This document shows, piece by piece, positions 19,002 to 27,314 of a stretch of 64,000 nt of DNA. The stretch spans positions 95,015 to 159,014 of the forward strand of contig JAGWMZ010000010.1 of the NCBI GenBank assembly GCA_028871475.1, given 5' to 3'. Source of the DNA: Sphingomonadales bacterium (GTDB taxonomy: Bacteria > Pseudomonadota > Alphaproteobacteria > Sphingomonadales > Sphingomonadaceae). How positions within the stretch are numbered: position 1 is the stretch's first letter; every line of letters starts with the position of its first letter. Position numbers and translations under genes: made by a program. The notes under the pieces were generated by a model that saw only the letters and a list, made by a program, of their open reading frames with translations, was not told the origin of the DNA and did no database searches.

Positions 19002-21200
19002 TCAGAAGCTGGCGCGGGCGGTGAAGCCATAAGTGCGCGGTGCCTGCACCTGGGCGTAGCCGAAGAACTCCGAGGACTTGATCAGCTTGTCATTGACGTT
19101 CTTGACATAGGCCGAGATGCCGTAGCGTTTGTTGGCGGTCTCCCATGACATCAGGATGTCGGCCGTGGCATAGGCATGCATCAGCGTGTCGGACCCGGCG
19201 ATGTCGGAGGCAAATGTGGGGTAAACGAGCTGGGAGGACAGGGCGCGCAGGTCAAAACGCGTGCTGAGCGAGCCGCGCGGGCCAAGATCGAAGCGGTGGC
19301 CATAGCTGGCCTTGTAGGACCAGCGCGGCGCATTGGTGAAGGGTGCGCCGGCATAGGCGCTGGTGCCCTTGATCCTGGTGTTGAGATAGACCGCCGAGAA
19401 GGACAGATTGTCATTGGGCCCCAGGGTGAAGGCGGCCGAGGCCTCAACGCCATAGGCGCGGCCGGGGAAGGTCAGGAACTGGGGCGTGTAGATACCGGCG
19501 GCAGGGTTGAAATAGACGAGCTGATAGGATTTGTAGTCATAATAGAAAGCATCGGCGTTGAGCAGCAGCCGTCCGCCCATCAGCGTGTTCTTGATGCCCA
19601 CTTCATAGTCGACCATACTCTCCGGGTCGTAGGCCTTGGGCGCCACGCCCGGCGCGGTGGCGGTGATGGAGGTCACGAAGGAGTAGCCACCTTCGCGGTG
19701 ACCGCTGGCAATCGTGGCATAGGCCATGGTGCGGGGGGCAAGCTGGGCTTCGAGCGAGGCGCGATAGTCGAAGAAGGTTTTGCTGATTTCCTGCAGCGCC
19801 ACCACATTGGGCGTGGTCACCGGCGTGCCCACCGCGCCCAGCGTATTACCGCTGTTGAGGTCGGAGGTTCCACCGCTCTGCACCCAGCTTTCGCGCGCGC
19901 CCAGGGTCAGGTGCAGCGGGCTGACCAGCGGCACGGTGACCTGGCCAAAGGCGGAGTTGACATTGGTGGTGCGCATATCCACGCCGAAATCCGTGGCATA
20001 GGTGGTGGTCGAACAGCCTCCGCCATTCGAGGCAGCGGCGTTGCTGTAACCAGCGGCGGGCACATAGACGGTGTTGTAACCGGCTCCGCCCGTTGCGGAA
20101 TAGGCATAGCAGGAACCGGAAATCGATGTCGGTCCGGTGCCCTTGTTGTGGTAATGATAGTAGCCGATATTCCAGGGTACCTTGGCGCCTTTGAGCGAGC
20201 TATAGCGAGCTTCAAGAGCGAACTGGTCTGTGTAGAGCGGATCGTAATTGTTCGAGAAGACGCCGCCAAAGGCGCCTTGCACGATGCCGGTCAGGGTCTG
20301 GTAGGAAGGCTGAATGAAGAGTTGGCCCGGCCCGACCTCGATCTTGGCCTCGGCCCAATATTTGCGGGCGATATGGTGCTGGAAACCGTCGGCGGGGTCG
20401 GTGGTGTTGAGCTGCCCTGCCTGATAGAAGGCGTCGGGCACTGCGCCCGGTCCTTTGCCGCCCAGCGTCGTCTGCTCATAGCCCAGCAGCAGCGAGGCGG
20501 TTTCAACCGGCTGGTAGAGTGCCTTCACGCGCAGCGAGGAGGCCTTGTTATCGTCATGCCCGTTCGACAGGTAGCCATCGCGTGAGACACCCGCTGCCGC
20601 CACGCGTACTGCCAGATTGCTGGTGATCGGCACGTTCAGCGCGCCTTCGACGCGTCGGTCGGCGTAATTGCCCAGTTCTCCTTGGACATAGCCCGAGACG
20701 CGGTCGAATTCGGGGTTATGGCTGATGATATTGACCACACCACCAACAGCGTTTCGTCCATAAATCGTGCTTTGCGGGCCACTGAGTGTTTCGACGCGTT
20801 CCAGGTCGTAAAAGCCGGTGGACGCCGCCTCACCACGCGAATTGTAGATGCCGTCATAGTTGGTGGCGACCGCCCCCGCACCGTTCTGGGCCGGCAGGTT
20901 GAGACCCAGGCCACGGATGGACACCATGAAGCCGCGCGACACGCCCTGCACGTTGACCCCCGGCGCATTGGCCAGCACGTCGTCGAGCTTGGTGCGGGCC
21001 TCGCGCTGGATCGCTTCGCCCGTGACAGCCGAGATCGTCATCGGCGTATCCTGGGCACGCTTTTCGACCTTTTCGGCCGTGACCACGATATCGGCATAGC
21101 TGGGCGTCGCGGGAGGCGATGAGGCGGTTTGCGCGCAGGCGAGCGCTGGGATCGATCCCAGCGCGGAAGACAACAAAAGTGTCCTGGTGATGATGTTCAT
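19002..21200 (-). CDS. TonB-dependent outer-membrane receptor 1
   Basis: 732 residues. Signal peptide to ACAQ (about 24), then the TonB box region DIVVTAEK and a plug domain with DTPMTISAVTGEAI and YGRNAVGGVVNIIS (near 150). The long beta-barrel ends in the aromatic-terminated strand TYGFTARASF, as required for outer-membrane insertion. Such sphingomonad receptors import a range of carbohydrates, aromatics and siderophores; the ligand here is not readable. The short 86-bp upstream gap must hold its promoter. The two following beta-helix genes suggest that the substrate is a surface glycan, which is inference. Confidence 0.93.
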   Translation of the reverse strand: MNIITRTLLLSSALGSIPALACAQTASSPPATPSYADIVVTAEKVEKRAQDTPMTISAVTGEAIQREARTKLDDVLANAPGVNVQGVSRGFMVSIRGLGLNLPAQNGAGAVATNYDGIYNSRGEAASTGFYDLERVETLSGPQSTIYGRNAVGGVVNIISHNPEFDRVSGYVQGELGNYADRRVEGALNVPITSNLAVRVAAAGVSRDGYLSNGHDDNKASSLRVKALYQPVETASLLLGYEQTTLGGKGPGAVPDAFYQAGQLNTTDPADGFQHHIARKYWAEAKIEVGPGQLFIQPSYQTLTGIVQGAFGGVFSNNYDPLYTDQFALEARYSSLKGAKVPWNIGYYHYHNKGTGPTSISGSCYAYSATGGAGYNTVYVPAAGYSNAAASNGGGCSTTTYATDFGVDMRTTNVNSAFGQVTVPLVSPLHLTLGARESWVQSGGTSDLNSGNTLGAVGTPVTTPNVVALQEISKTFFDYRASLEAQLAPRTMAYATIASGHREGGYSFVTSITATAPGVAPKAYDPESMVDYEVGIKNTLMGGRLLLNADAFYYDYKSYQLVYFNPAAGIYTPQFLTFPGRAYGVEASAAFTLGPNDNLSFSAVYLNTRIKGTSAYAGAPFTNAPRWSYKASYGHRFDLGPRGSLSTRFDLRALSSQLVYPTFASDIAGSDTLMHAYATADILMSWETANKRYGISAYVKNVNDKLIKSSEFFGYAQVQAPRTYGFTARASF

Positions 21201-21286
21201 AAACCTCTCCCTTTTATGAATGAAATTTTGTTATCGATCGCTTTTCGTATGATTCTGCGGGCAATGATTTTGCCTGACCGACCGGC

Positions 21287-22000
21287 TCACCAGGCTGTCG
21301 CGCCGGCATCGATTGCGATATCCGCGCCAGTGACATAGCGCGCTTCATCGCTCGCCAGCCACACCGCGCCAAAGGCAATATCCTTTGGCTCGCCCAGGCG
21401 CTTGAGCATGTTTTTGGTCAGAACCTGTTCTTCCAGCAACGGATCGATGGCCATGTGACGGCGGGTGGCGGCGGTCTGGATAAAACCGGGCGAGATGGTG
21501 TTGGCGCGGATGTTGTGCGGCGCACCTTCCATGGCCAGTTGCCGCGTCATGGCCAGAACGCCGCCTTTTCCAGCGCAATGGGCCAGCGCGGGCGAACCGG
21601 GCAAGGCATGGTAGGCGTTGGCACTGGCGAAATTGATGATGCTGGCCCCCGCGCTGGCCTTGAGCCAGGGCCAGGCGGCACGCGTGGGCAGGAACACGAT
21701 GTCGAGTTCGCCGGCCAGCGTGGCCTTCCATTGTGCGTAGGTCAGCGTGTCGATCCAGCCGAAGACCGCAAAGGCGGCGGCGTTGACCAGAATGTCGATC
21801 CGCCCATGCGCCGCGCCGATCCTGGCCATCATCGCATTGACCGCAGCTTCATCGAGCAGGTCGACATCGTGGTCGCCGCCCGCCAAATCCAGGCCGATGA
21901 CCTGGGCTCCCTCGGTCCGCAACTGCTCAGCGATGCCTTCACCAATGCCATTGGCCGCGCCGGTCACCACGGCGATCTTGCCGGCAAGTCGCTCAGCCAT
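21287..22000 (-). CDS. SDR-family protein with His in place of the catalytic Tyr
   Basis: 237 residues, starting at the Met (22000) that overlaps the end of the upstream MFS gene by 8 bp. The cofactor motif GAANGIGEG and the NAA of ILVNAAAF are present. The catalytic YxxxK position reads HCAGKGG: the codon is CAT where TAT would give the usual tyrosine. The rest, including SPGFIQTAATRRH and the C-terminal YVTGADIAIDAGAT, is normal, so the fold is intact but activity may be lost or changed. It forms a unit with the MFS transporter. Confidence 0.85.
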   Translation of the reverse strand: MAERLAGKIAVVTGAANGIGEGIAEQLRTEGAQVIGLDLAGGDHDVDLLDEAAVNAMMARIGAAHGRIDILVNAAAFAVFGWIDTLTYAQWKATLAGELDIVFLPTRAAWPWLKASAGASIINFASANAYHALPGSPALAHCAGKGGVLAMTRQLAMEGAPHNIRANTISPGFIQTAATRRHMAIDPLLEEQVLTKNMLKRLGEPKDIAFGAVWLASDEARYVTGADIAIDAGATAW

Positions 22001-23213
22001 GCAGCATCCCCTTGACGGCGACGGCATCGTCGCTGCGATGGATGCGGCCCGCCGCGGCGACCACCACAATCAGTCCGAGCACCGCGCCGCCCGAAAGCAC
22101 GGCAAAGGCATTCTGCAGGCCGCCCGTTTGCTGCGCGGCAAAGGTGACCACCACGGGGCTGAGAAACTGACCCAGCGCAAAGGCGCTTTGCCACATGCCG
22201 GCGCCGCGCCCACGCACCTCGAAAGCGAGCAGACTCATCGCCCAGACCAGCAGCGTGGGCAGCAATAGCCCCGCGCCCAGCTGGTTGATAAAGCAGCCAA
22301 TGACGAAACCGGTCGGCGTGGCCGCACGCCCCATCACCAGGAAACCGACCGCCAGCAACGCGAATTCGGTCACCAGCAGCCGCTGAACCGCCATGCGGCC
22401 CACGCGCGAGTAGATGAACGTGCCCAGCGGCACGCCCACGCTGGCGATCGAGGTGAGGAATCCGGCGCGCGCCGGATTGGTGACGCCCAGAACGGCGAGA
22501 CCGCTCGCCGACTGGATCTGGACGGTGTAAAAGAAGATCGCGCCATAGATGGTGATGCCCAGGATCACCATCATGCGGCCCCAGGGGAAGGCTGCCCAAC
22601 TGGCGCTGTGGGGTGCGCGGTCAGCCTTATCACCCGTGTCGCCTTGGGGTTCCCAGGTGAAGAGCAGGACCAGCGCCAGCATCAGGATCGCCGAGAGATA
22701 GACCCAGAAGGGCGTGCGCCAGCCAAAGGCTCCCAACTGGCCGCCGACATTGAAAAAGATCAGCGCCGACATCGAGGCAAAAGCGGTCTGGGCGGCCAGC
22801 CATTTGTCACGCGCTGCGCCGTGGAAATAATCGCCGATCATGGTTGTCGAGAGCACCATGATCAGCGCTTCAGCCAGGCCTACGCCCACGCGGCTGATCA
22901 GAATGGCGGTCAGGTCTTTGAGAAAAACCGGGGCGATGCCCACCACTGCATAGACCAGAAAAGAAGCAATCAGCAGGCGGCGGCGGCCGAAGAAGTCGCC
23001 CAGCGCACCGGCCAGCGTGGAAAACAGGGCGATGCACAGGGCCGGGACCGTCAGGATCATCGGCACCCAATAGTCATGACCGGGAACGCCGGAAAATTCC
23101 GCCATGATGCCGGGCAGCACAGGCGCCAGAAGAACGATGGCCATGGTGGAAAGCGTGATGGGCAACAGAAGGGCAATGCCTGTCATGAAGCCTGGCTGGT
23201 GAGGTTTGACCAT
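21993..23213 (-). CDS. MFS transporter
   Basis: 406 residues with 12 predicted membrane segments. The signature loop between helices 2 and 3 reads GALGDFFGRRRLLI, matching the MFS pattern G-x3-D-R/F-x-G-R-R. The start at 23213 follows GGAAGAC. The gene lies upstream of the SDR with overlapping coordinates, and both are divergent from the LacI regulator at 23616 across a 402-bp gap. A role as a permease for the substrate sensed by that regulator is likely; the substrate is unknown. Confidence 0.9.
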   Translation of the reverse strand: MVKPHQPGFMTGIALLLPITLSTMAIVLLAPVLPGIMAEFSGVPGHDYWVPMILTVPALCIALFSTLAGALGDFFGRRRLLIASFLVYAVVGIAPVFLKDLTAILISRVGVGLAEALIMVLSTTMIGDYFHGAARDKWLAAQTAFASMSALIFFNVGGQLGAFGWRTPFWVYLSAILMLALVLLFTWEPQGDTGDKADRAPHSASWAAFPWGRMMVILGITIYGAIFFYTVQIQSASGLAVLGVTNPARAGFLTSIASVGVPLGTFIYSRVGRMAVQRLLVTEFALLAVGFLVMGRAATPTGFVIGCFINQLGAGLLLPTLLVWAMSLLAFEVRGRGAGMWQSAFALGQFLSPVVVTFAAQQTGGLQNAFAVLSGGAVLGLIVVVAAAGRIHRSDDAVAVKGMLHG

Positions 23214-23615
23214 TTGTCTTCCTTGGTGGGCAGTCCTGTGTCGGCAGCGTCGGGGTCACAGGCTGACGGTAATCGTCACAAGATGTGGTGGCAAAGCGGG
23301 ACGAAGCAGCAAGGTCGAAAGGCCATTGTGCTTCTCTCACCGCTTGTTCCGATGCGGATGTGGCAGATCAAGCAGTGGGCAATCCGGGGCCCGGCGAAGG
23401 TGCTGCAACCGATCCCAGTCTATGGCGTGAAAGAGCCATTGGCATGGTGCATCGGTCATACTCTCCTGTCATTATTTATGCCAATCTCGGCGATCTAGGG
23501 CGGTCTTGTAAATCGCAATTCGTCAATGGAAGGGCATCGAGAAAACAGGATAGTAGATTTTGAAAATCCGCTCAGGCATGGCATCGGGCCGGTGTGACAG
23601 AGGGAATGGGTTTCC
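23214..23615. promoter_or_regulatory. 402-bp divergent promoter region between MFS and LacI genes
   Basis: No convincing gene is present. A 13-bp palindrome GATTTTGAAAATC lies at 23556-23568, about 47 bp before the LacI start, and could be its own operator. An AT-rich stretch near 23460-23520 may hold promoter elements. Confidence 0.35.
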
Positions 23616-24671
23616 GTGACAAAGAGACAGTCGACCGGCTCTGACGTCGCGCGTGCTGCGGGTGTCTCGAAATCCGCAGTGTCTCGCGCCTTCACCGGGG
23701 GCATCGTTTCGGAGGAAGCGCGCCGCAAGATCATGGAGGCGGCGCGCATCTTGCGCTATCGTCCCAATTACAGCGCGCGCTCGCTGACCACCAGCCGCTC
23801 TCACCTGATCGGTCTGGCGATCACCAGCCTCGACAATCAATATTACCCGCTGATGGTGGAACGATTGCAGCAGCGTCTGGGCCTTGCCGGATATCGGCTG
23901 GTCCTGTTTATCACTCATGGCGATGCTGATCTTGATCCGATGCTCGATGAACTCCTGGGCTATCGGCTTGATGGGGTCGTGCTGGCATCAAGCAGTCACG
24001 CGGCGCGTGTGGCGCGGGAGTGTCTGGAAGGCGGTGTGCCGGCCGTCATGCTGATCAACGTCGATCCTGAAGGTCGCCTGCCGGGCGTATGCACGGACAA
24101 CGCAGCCGGCGCGCAAGAGATCGCGGCCCACCTGCTAAGCTCGGGGCGCCGACGGCTTGGACTGATTACCGGGCTTGATGAAAGTTCCTCCGGGATGGAG
24201 CGGGCGCGGGGATTTGCTGAGAAGGTCGGGCAACATCCGGACGCGCACTTGCTCACTGAATGCGGCTACTTCACCGAGGAAGGGGCCTATCGCGCGGCGC
24301 GGCGCCTGCTGGAGCGACCCGAGCCGGTCGATGCCCTTTTTTGCGTTACCGATTTGATGGCATTGGCTGCCTTGCAGGCGGTGCGCGATTTGGGGCTGGT
24401 GCCAGGGTGCGAGGTGGCTGTCTTTGGTTTTGACGATGCACCGATCGCCAAATGGGGAGCCTTCAACCTCGCCACCTATGCCTCACCGCTTGATGCCATG
24501 GTAGAGGAGGTCGTGCGTTTGTTGCAGGAACAGATCGCCGGTGAGGCGGGCGGGCAGGGGACTGTCCGTCTGAAAGGACATCTGGTTCTGCGGGACAGTG
24601 GCGGAGGTAATGCGCGGCCCGGAGCGCGGGGCGGCGGGCAAAGGCCGGCCACCAAGGCTACGCGATCGTGA
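23616..24671 (+). CDS. LacI-family transcriptional regulator
   Basis: 351 residues from a GTG start; AGGG lies 11 bases upstream. Helix-turn-helix SDVARAAGVSKSAVSRAF is at about 9-26, with hinge YRPNYSARSL. The sugar-binding-like domain shows GVVLASSS, VDALFCVTDLMALAAL and GFDDAPIAKWGAFNLATY. The C-terminal ~25 residues are Gly/Arg-rich and unlike family members, probably a disordered tail. It faces the MFS/SDR pair and is the likely controller of it, possibly also of the TonB receptor operon beyond. Confidence 0.92.
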   Translation: MTKRQSTGSDVARAAGVSKSAVSRAFTGGIVSEEARRKIMEAARILRYRPNYSARSLTTSRSHLIGLAITSLDNQYYPLMVERLQQRLGLAGYRLVLFITHGDADLDPMLDELLGYRLDGVVLASSSHAARVARECLEGGVPAVMLINVDPEGRLPGVCTDNAAGAQEIAAHLLSSGRRRLGLITGLDESSSGMERARGFAEKVGQHPDAHLLTECGYFTEEGAYRAARRLLERPEPVDALFCVTDLMALAALQAVRDLGLVPGCEVAVFGFDDAPIAKWGAFNLATYASPLDAMVEEVVRLLQEQIAGEAGGQGTVRLKGHLVLRDSGGGNARPGARGGGQRPATKATRS

Positions 24672-24734
24672 AATTCTCGGATCGGCGCCGGCCTGTTTTT
24701 CTGGCGCCTGATGGAAGCATTAAACCCCGATGCG

Positions 24735-25316
24735 TTACGGCAAAAAGATAATGTTCCTGCCTGCCGCGGCGCGGCGACGCCACATCGCCAGATACAAGCC
24801 GGCGCCAGTCAGCGTAAGAAGCACGGCAAGGATGCCAGCGCCAATGATCAGGATCTGGCCGGGCCCATCGAAGAAAGCGCCTGAGTGAAGGCCTACCAGG
24901 AGGCGATCAATGGATATTGGGGGGGCGTCGGGGACAGCAATCCTACTCCCGGCGTTTGAACGGCGGGCGCCGCTGACAGCGTCATAGCTGGCCACATGGG
25001 CGTAGTCATCATCCCAGACGACCGTTCCGACCGGCCGCCCGTCGAGCATATGGAGGCGTATTGACATCTGTCTTGCGTCACGATGGTCGCCATCGGCCAA
25101 GGCTGAAAGAATGATCCTCTGCATCAAGTGAGGCCAGGCATCCCCGCGCGGCAATGCCTGAGCCGTTGCAGCTATGGGCGCGCCGCCTGCCGCAAACGGC
25201 GCAGGTGGTGCATAGACCTGATAAAAAGCGGTCGCCGTGCCGGTAATGGCCAGCCAGATGAGGAGGGGAAGGCCCAGTGTTGCAAGCCAGCGGTGACATT
25301 TGCGCAGACCGCTCAT
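24735..25316 (-). CDS. PepSY-domain membrane protein
   Basis: 193 residues with an N-terminal membrane helix (WLATLGLPLLIWLAITGTATAF) and a C-terminal one (ILIIGAGILAVLLTLTGAGLYLAMW), separated by a periplasmic PepSY-like region. This is the small PepSY-TM layout often linked to TonB uptake and iron or redox functions. The start follows the stop of the previous PepSY gene by only three bases. The exact function is not known. Confidence 0.75.
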   Translation of the reverse strand: MSGLRKCHRWLATLGLPLLIWLAITGTATAFYQVYAPPAPFAAGGAPIAATAQALPRGDAWPHLMQRIILSALADGDHRDARQMSIRLHMLDGRPVGTVVWDDDYAHVASYDAVSGARRSNAGSRIAVPDAPPISIDRLLVGLHSGAFFDGPGQILIIGAGILAVLLTLTGAGLYLAMWRRRAAAGRNIIFLP

Positions 25317-25319
25317 GGT

Positions 25320-25979
25320 TCATTCGTTCCAAAAGAGCTGACGGCCGCCGCCGCGATGTTGACGCATGCGATACATGTCGATGTAAAGCCACAGGCCGCT
25401 TGCGCCCAGGAAGACGAAAGCAAGGCCCGCCAGACAGTCGAGCAGTCGGCCAGGCAGCCCGATGATACTGCCGCAATGCAGTGCGATCAGCAGATTATGG
25501 AGCCGTATTTGTTCTGGCGTGGGCATCGCAGAGGCAGTCGCGGCACGTGGCACGAGTTGATCTCCAAGGATGCTCCAATGTGTTTGCCGGCCATCGGCGC
25601 TGTGCAGAAAAGCGCTTCCCCGCCCGGTTGTCCCTGCGCCTCGAAGATCAATTTGCAGTTCAACAACAGGAGCGCGAGACGATAGTGCCGTCAGCCGACT
25701 GGTCAGATCTTCGAGCCGTTGAGACAGGTTTCCTCCCAGAGGGGATAGATCGTCTCGCGCGGCATTGGGCGCTGCCGCGGATCTGGGCGGAGCCGTCAGA
25801 TAATATTCCATGCCCAGCATGGTACCTGTGATCGTAACCCACGCCAGCAGGATCACCGCCGTGATGCTGCACCAGCGATGCCAGCGCCTGATCAGAAGGC
25901 GAAAGGGCGGCTTGGCCGGCAGGTGCTGCTGACCTGCCTTGCTGGCCGCTTCCTTCGCATTTGGCACCTGGGCGCTCAT
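25320..25979 (-). CDS. PepSY-domain membrane protein
   Basis: 219 residues: a basic segment RLLIRRWHRWCSITAV leads into a membrane helix, then a periplasmic region, and a second helix near the C-terminus (LLDCLAGLAFVFLGASGLWLYIDMYRM). It is a homologue of the neighbour at 24735 and is in the same direction as the FAD monooxygenase, 13 bp after its stop. The pair may form a small membrane complex that supplies electrons or assists uptake; this is inference. Confidence 0.75.
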   Translation of the reverse strand: MSAQVPNAKEAASKAGQQHLPAKPPFRLLIRRWHRWCSITAVILLAWVTITGTMLGMEYYLTAPPRSAAAPNAARDDLSPLGGNLSQRLEDLTSRLTALSSRAPVVELQIDLRGAGTTGRGSAFLHSADGRQTHWSILGDQLVPRAATASAMPTPEQIRLHNLLIALHCGSIIGLPGRLLDCLAGLAFVFLGASGLWLYIDMYRMRQHRGGGRQLFWNE

Positions 25980-25992
25980 CGCCGTGGCCTCG

Positions 25993-27132
25993 TCAAAAAG
26001 CCTCGTTGAGTCGACTCAGCGCACCCTCCAGAATGCGCGCGTGGTCGCGTGCATCGCCGTGTTCCAGTTGCAATCGGCCCAGTGAGATCGACGAGTCGAT
26101 CACATCCTTGCAGCGCGGGTAGCGTCGTTCCTGATAAGCCAGCAGCCCATCTTCCACCCTGTCATGCGCGGCCAGTTCCTCGGCCAGCACGATCCCGCTT
26201 TCCACCGCCATCCCCGCGCCCGAGGCCAGATGCGGCGTGGTGGCATGCACCGCATCGCCCAGCAGAACGATGCGTCCATGGGACCAGGACCTGGGTTGCA
26301 AGGCAGCGGCCAGCGGGCGATAGTTGATCCAGTCCTGCCGGGTCATATTGTCACGGATCCAGCCGGCATTGCCGCCAAAATCGGCGAGCAGGCGCTGCAA
26401 TTCCTCATAGAGTTCATCGTCGGTCAGGAAGCGCTCGCGCTCCACATGGGGGGTAAGCATCCACATATAGACACTGTCGGCCGCGCAGACGGTGATGCCG
26501 GCGGGGTTGTCATGGCCCAGATAGAATTCGCCCTCGGTCAGCCCCGGGGGGCGGCGGATGGAGATGCGCCAGCAGCCCTGGCCGGTGGGCTCGGGCGGCG
26601 CCATATGGGGGAAGGCGATGTCGCGCACGGTGGAAAACACGCTGTCGGCGCCCACCACCAGATCGACATGGCCGGTGGACCCGTCCGAGAAGGTGACGTC
26701 AACGCCGCCGCCCCGGTTGTCCAGAGCGGTCACCGTCAGGCCCAGGCGTACCTTGATGCCCAGCGCCTGTACGCGTTGTTGCATGATACGGTGCAGCACG
26801 GGGCGCATGATGCCACCTGTTGCGGGCAATCCTTCCTCGATCACCGGTTCGTCTAGATCCTTGAGATGCGTGCCGTCATATCGGAAGAGGCGGTTTCTGG
26901 TGGTGATGGCGCCTTGCTGCTTGATCTCCTCGAGCAGCCCCAGGCGCCGATAGGCGCGCAAGGTGGGGCCGGTGATGGTGATCCCCGCCCCATAGACCCG
27001 CCACTGAGGGTCCAGGTCGATGATCTCGACCTTCACGCCGCGTTCCGACAGCGCGATCGCGGCTGCCATGCCGCCGATCCCGCCGCCAACGATGAGCGCC
27101 TCCTGGACGCTGCTGATGATCTCCCGTGTCAT
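25993..27132 (-). CDS. FAD-dependent aromatic-type monooxygenase
   Basis: 379 residues. The FAD motif GGGIGGMAAAIALSERG begins near residue 14, and VVGADSVFSTVR and VLLGDAVHATTPHLASGAG near residues 155 and 285 give the DG and GD motifs of the class A (PHBH/UbiH) flavin hydroxylases. They use NAD(P)H and O2 to hydroxylate an aromatic or enolic ring. The Met at 27132 places the FAD motif at the expected distance; an upstream Met at 27201 is less likely. It is divergent from the TonB receptor at 27315 and heads the PepSY operon. Confidence 0.9.
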   Translation of the reverse strand: MTREIISSVQEALIVGGGIGGMAAAIALSERGVKVEIIDLDPQWRVYGAGITITGPTLRAYRRLGLLEEIKQQGAITTRNRLFRYDGTHLKDLDEPVIEEGLPATGGIMRPVLHRIMQQRVQALGIKVRLGLTVTALDNRGGGVDVTFSDGSTGHVDLVVGADSVFSTVRDIAFPHMAPPEPTGQGCWRISIRRPPGLTEGEFYLGHDNPAGITVCAADSVYMWMLTPHVERERFLTDDELYEELQRLLADFGGNAGWIRDNMTRQDWINYRPLAAALQPRSWSHGRIVLLGDAVHATTPHLASGAGMAVESGIVLAEELAAHDRVEDGLLAYQERRYPRCKDVIDSSISLGRLQLEHGDARDHARILEGALSRLNEAF

Positions 27133-27314
27133 GGCGCCATGACGTAACGGCGCTGGCGGCCGAGGCAAATCCGAACCATGGATAGGCCTGCATCCATACA
27201 ATCGGTAAGACCCGTGCCCCGCTTCGCGCTAGAACGGACCCAAGGCGTGAAGACACGCTTGTAAAAAGACGCGGGCGCCAGAGGGATCGGCACCGGGAGC
27301 GACGGGGAGGATGT

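Noticed and set aside
23285..23563. Short plus-strand frame in the MFS/LacI gap
   Set aside because: Composition and lack of ribosome binding site point to non-coding promoter DNA.
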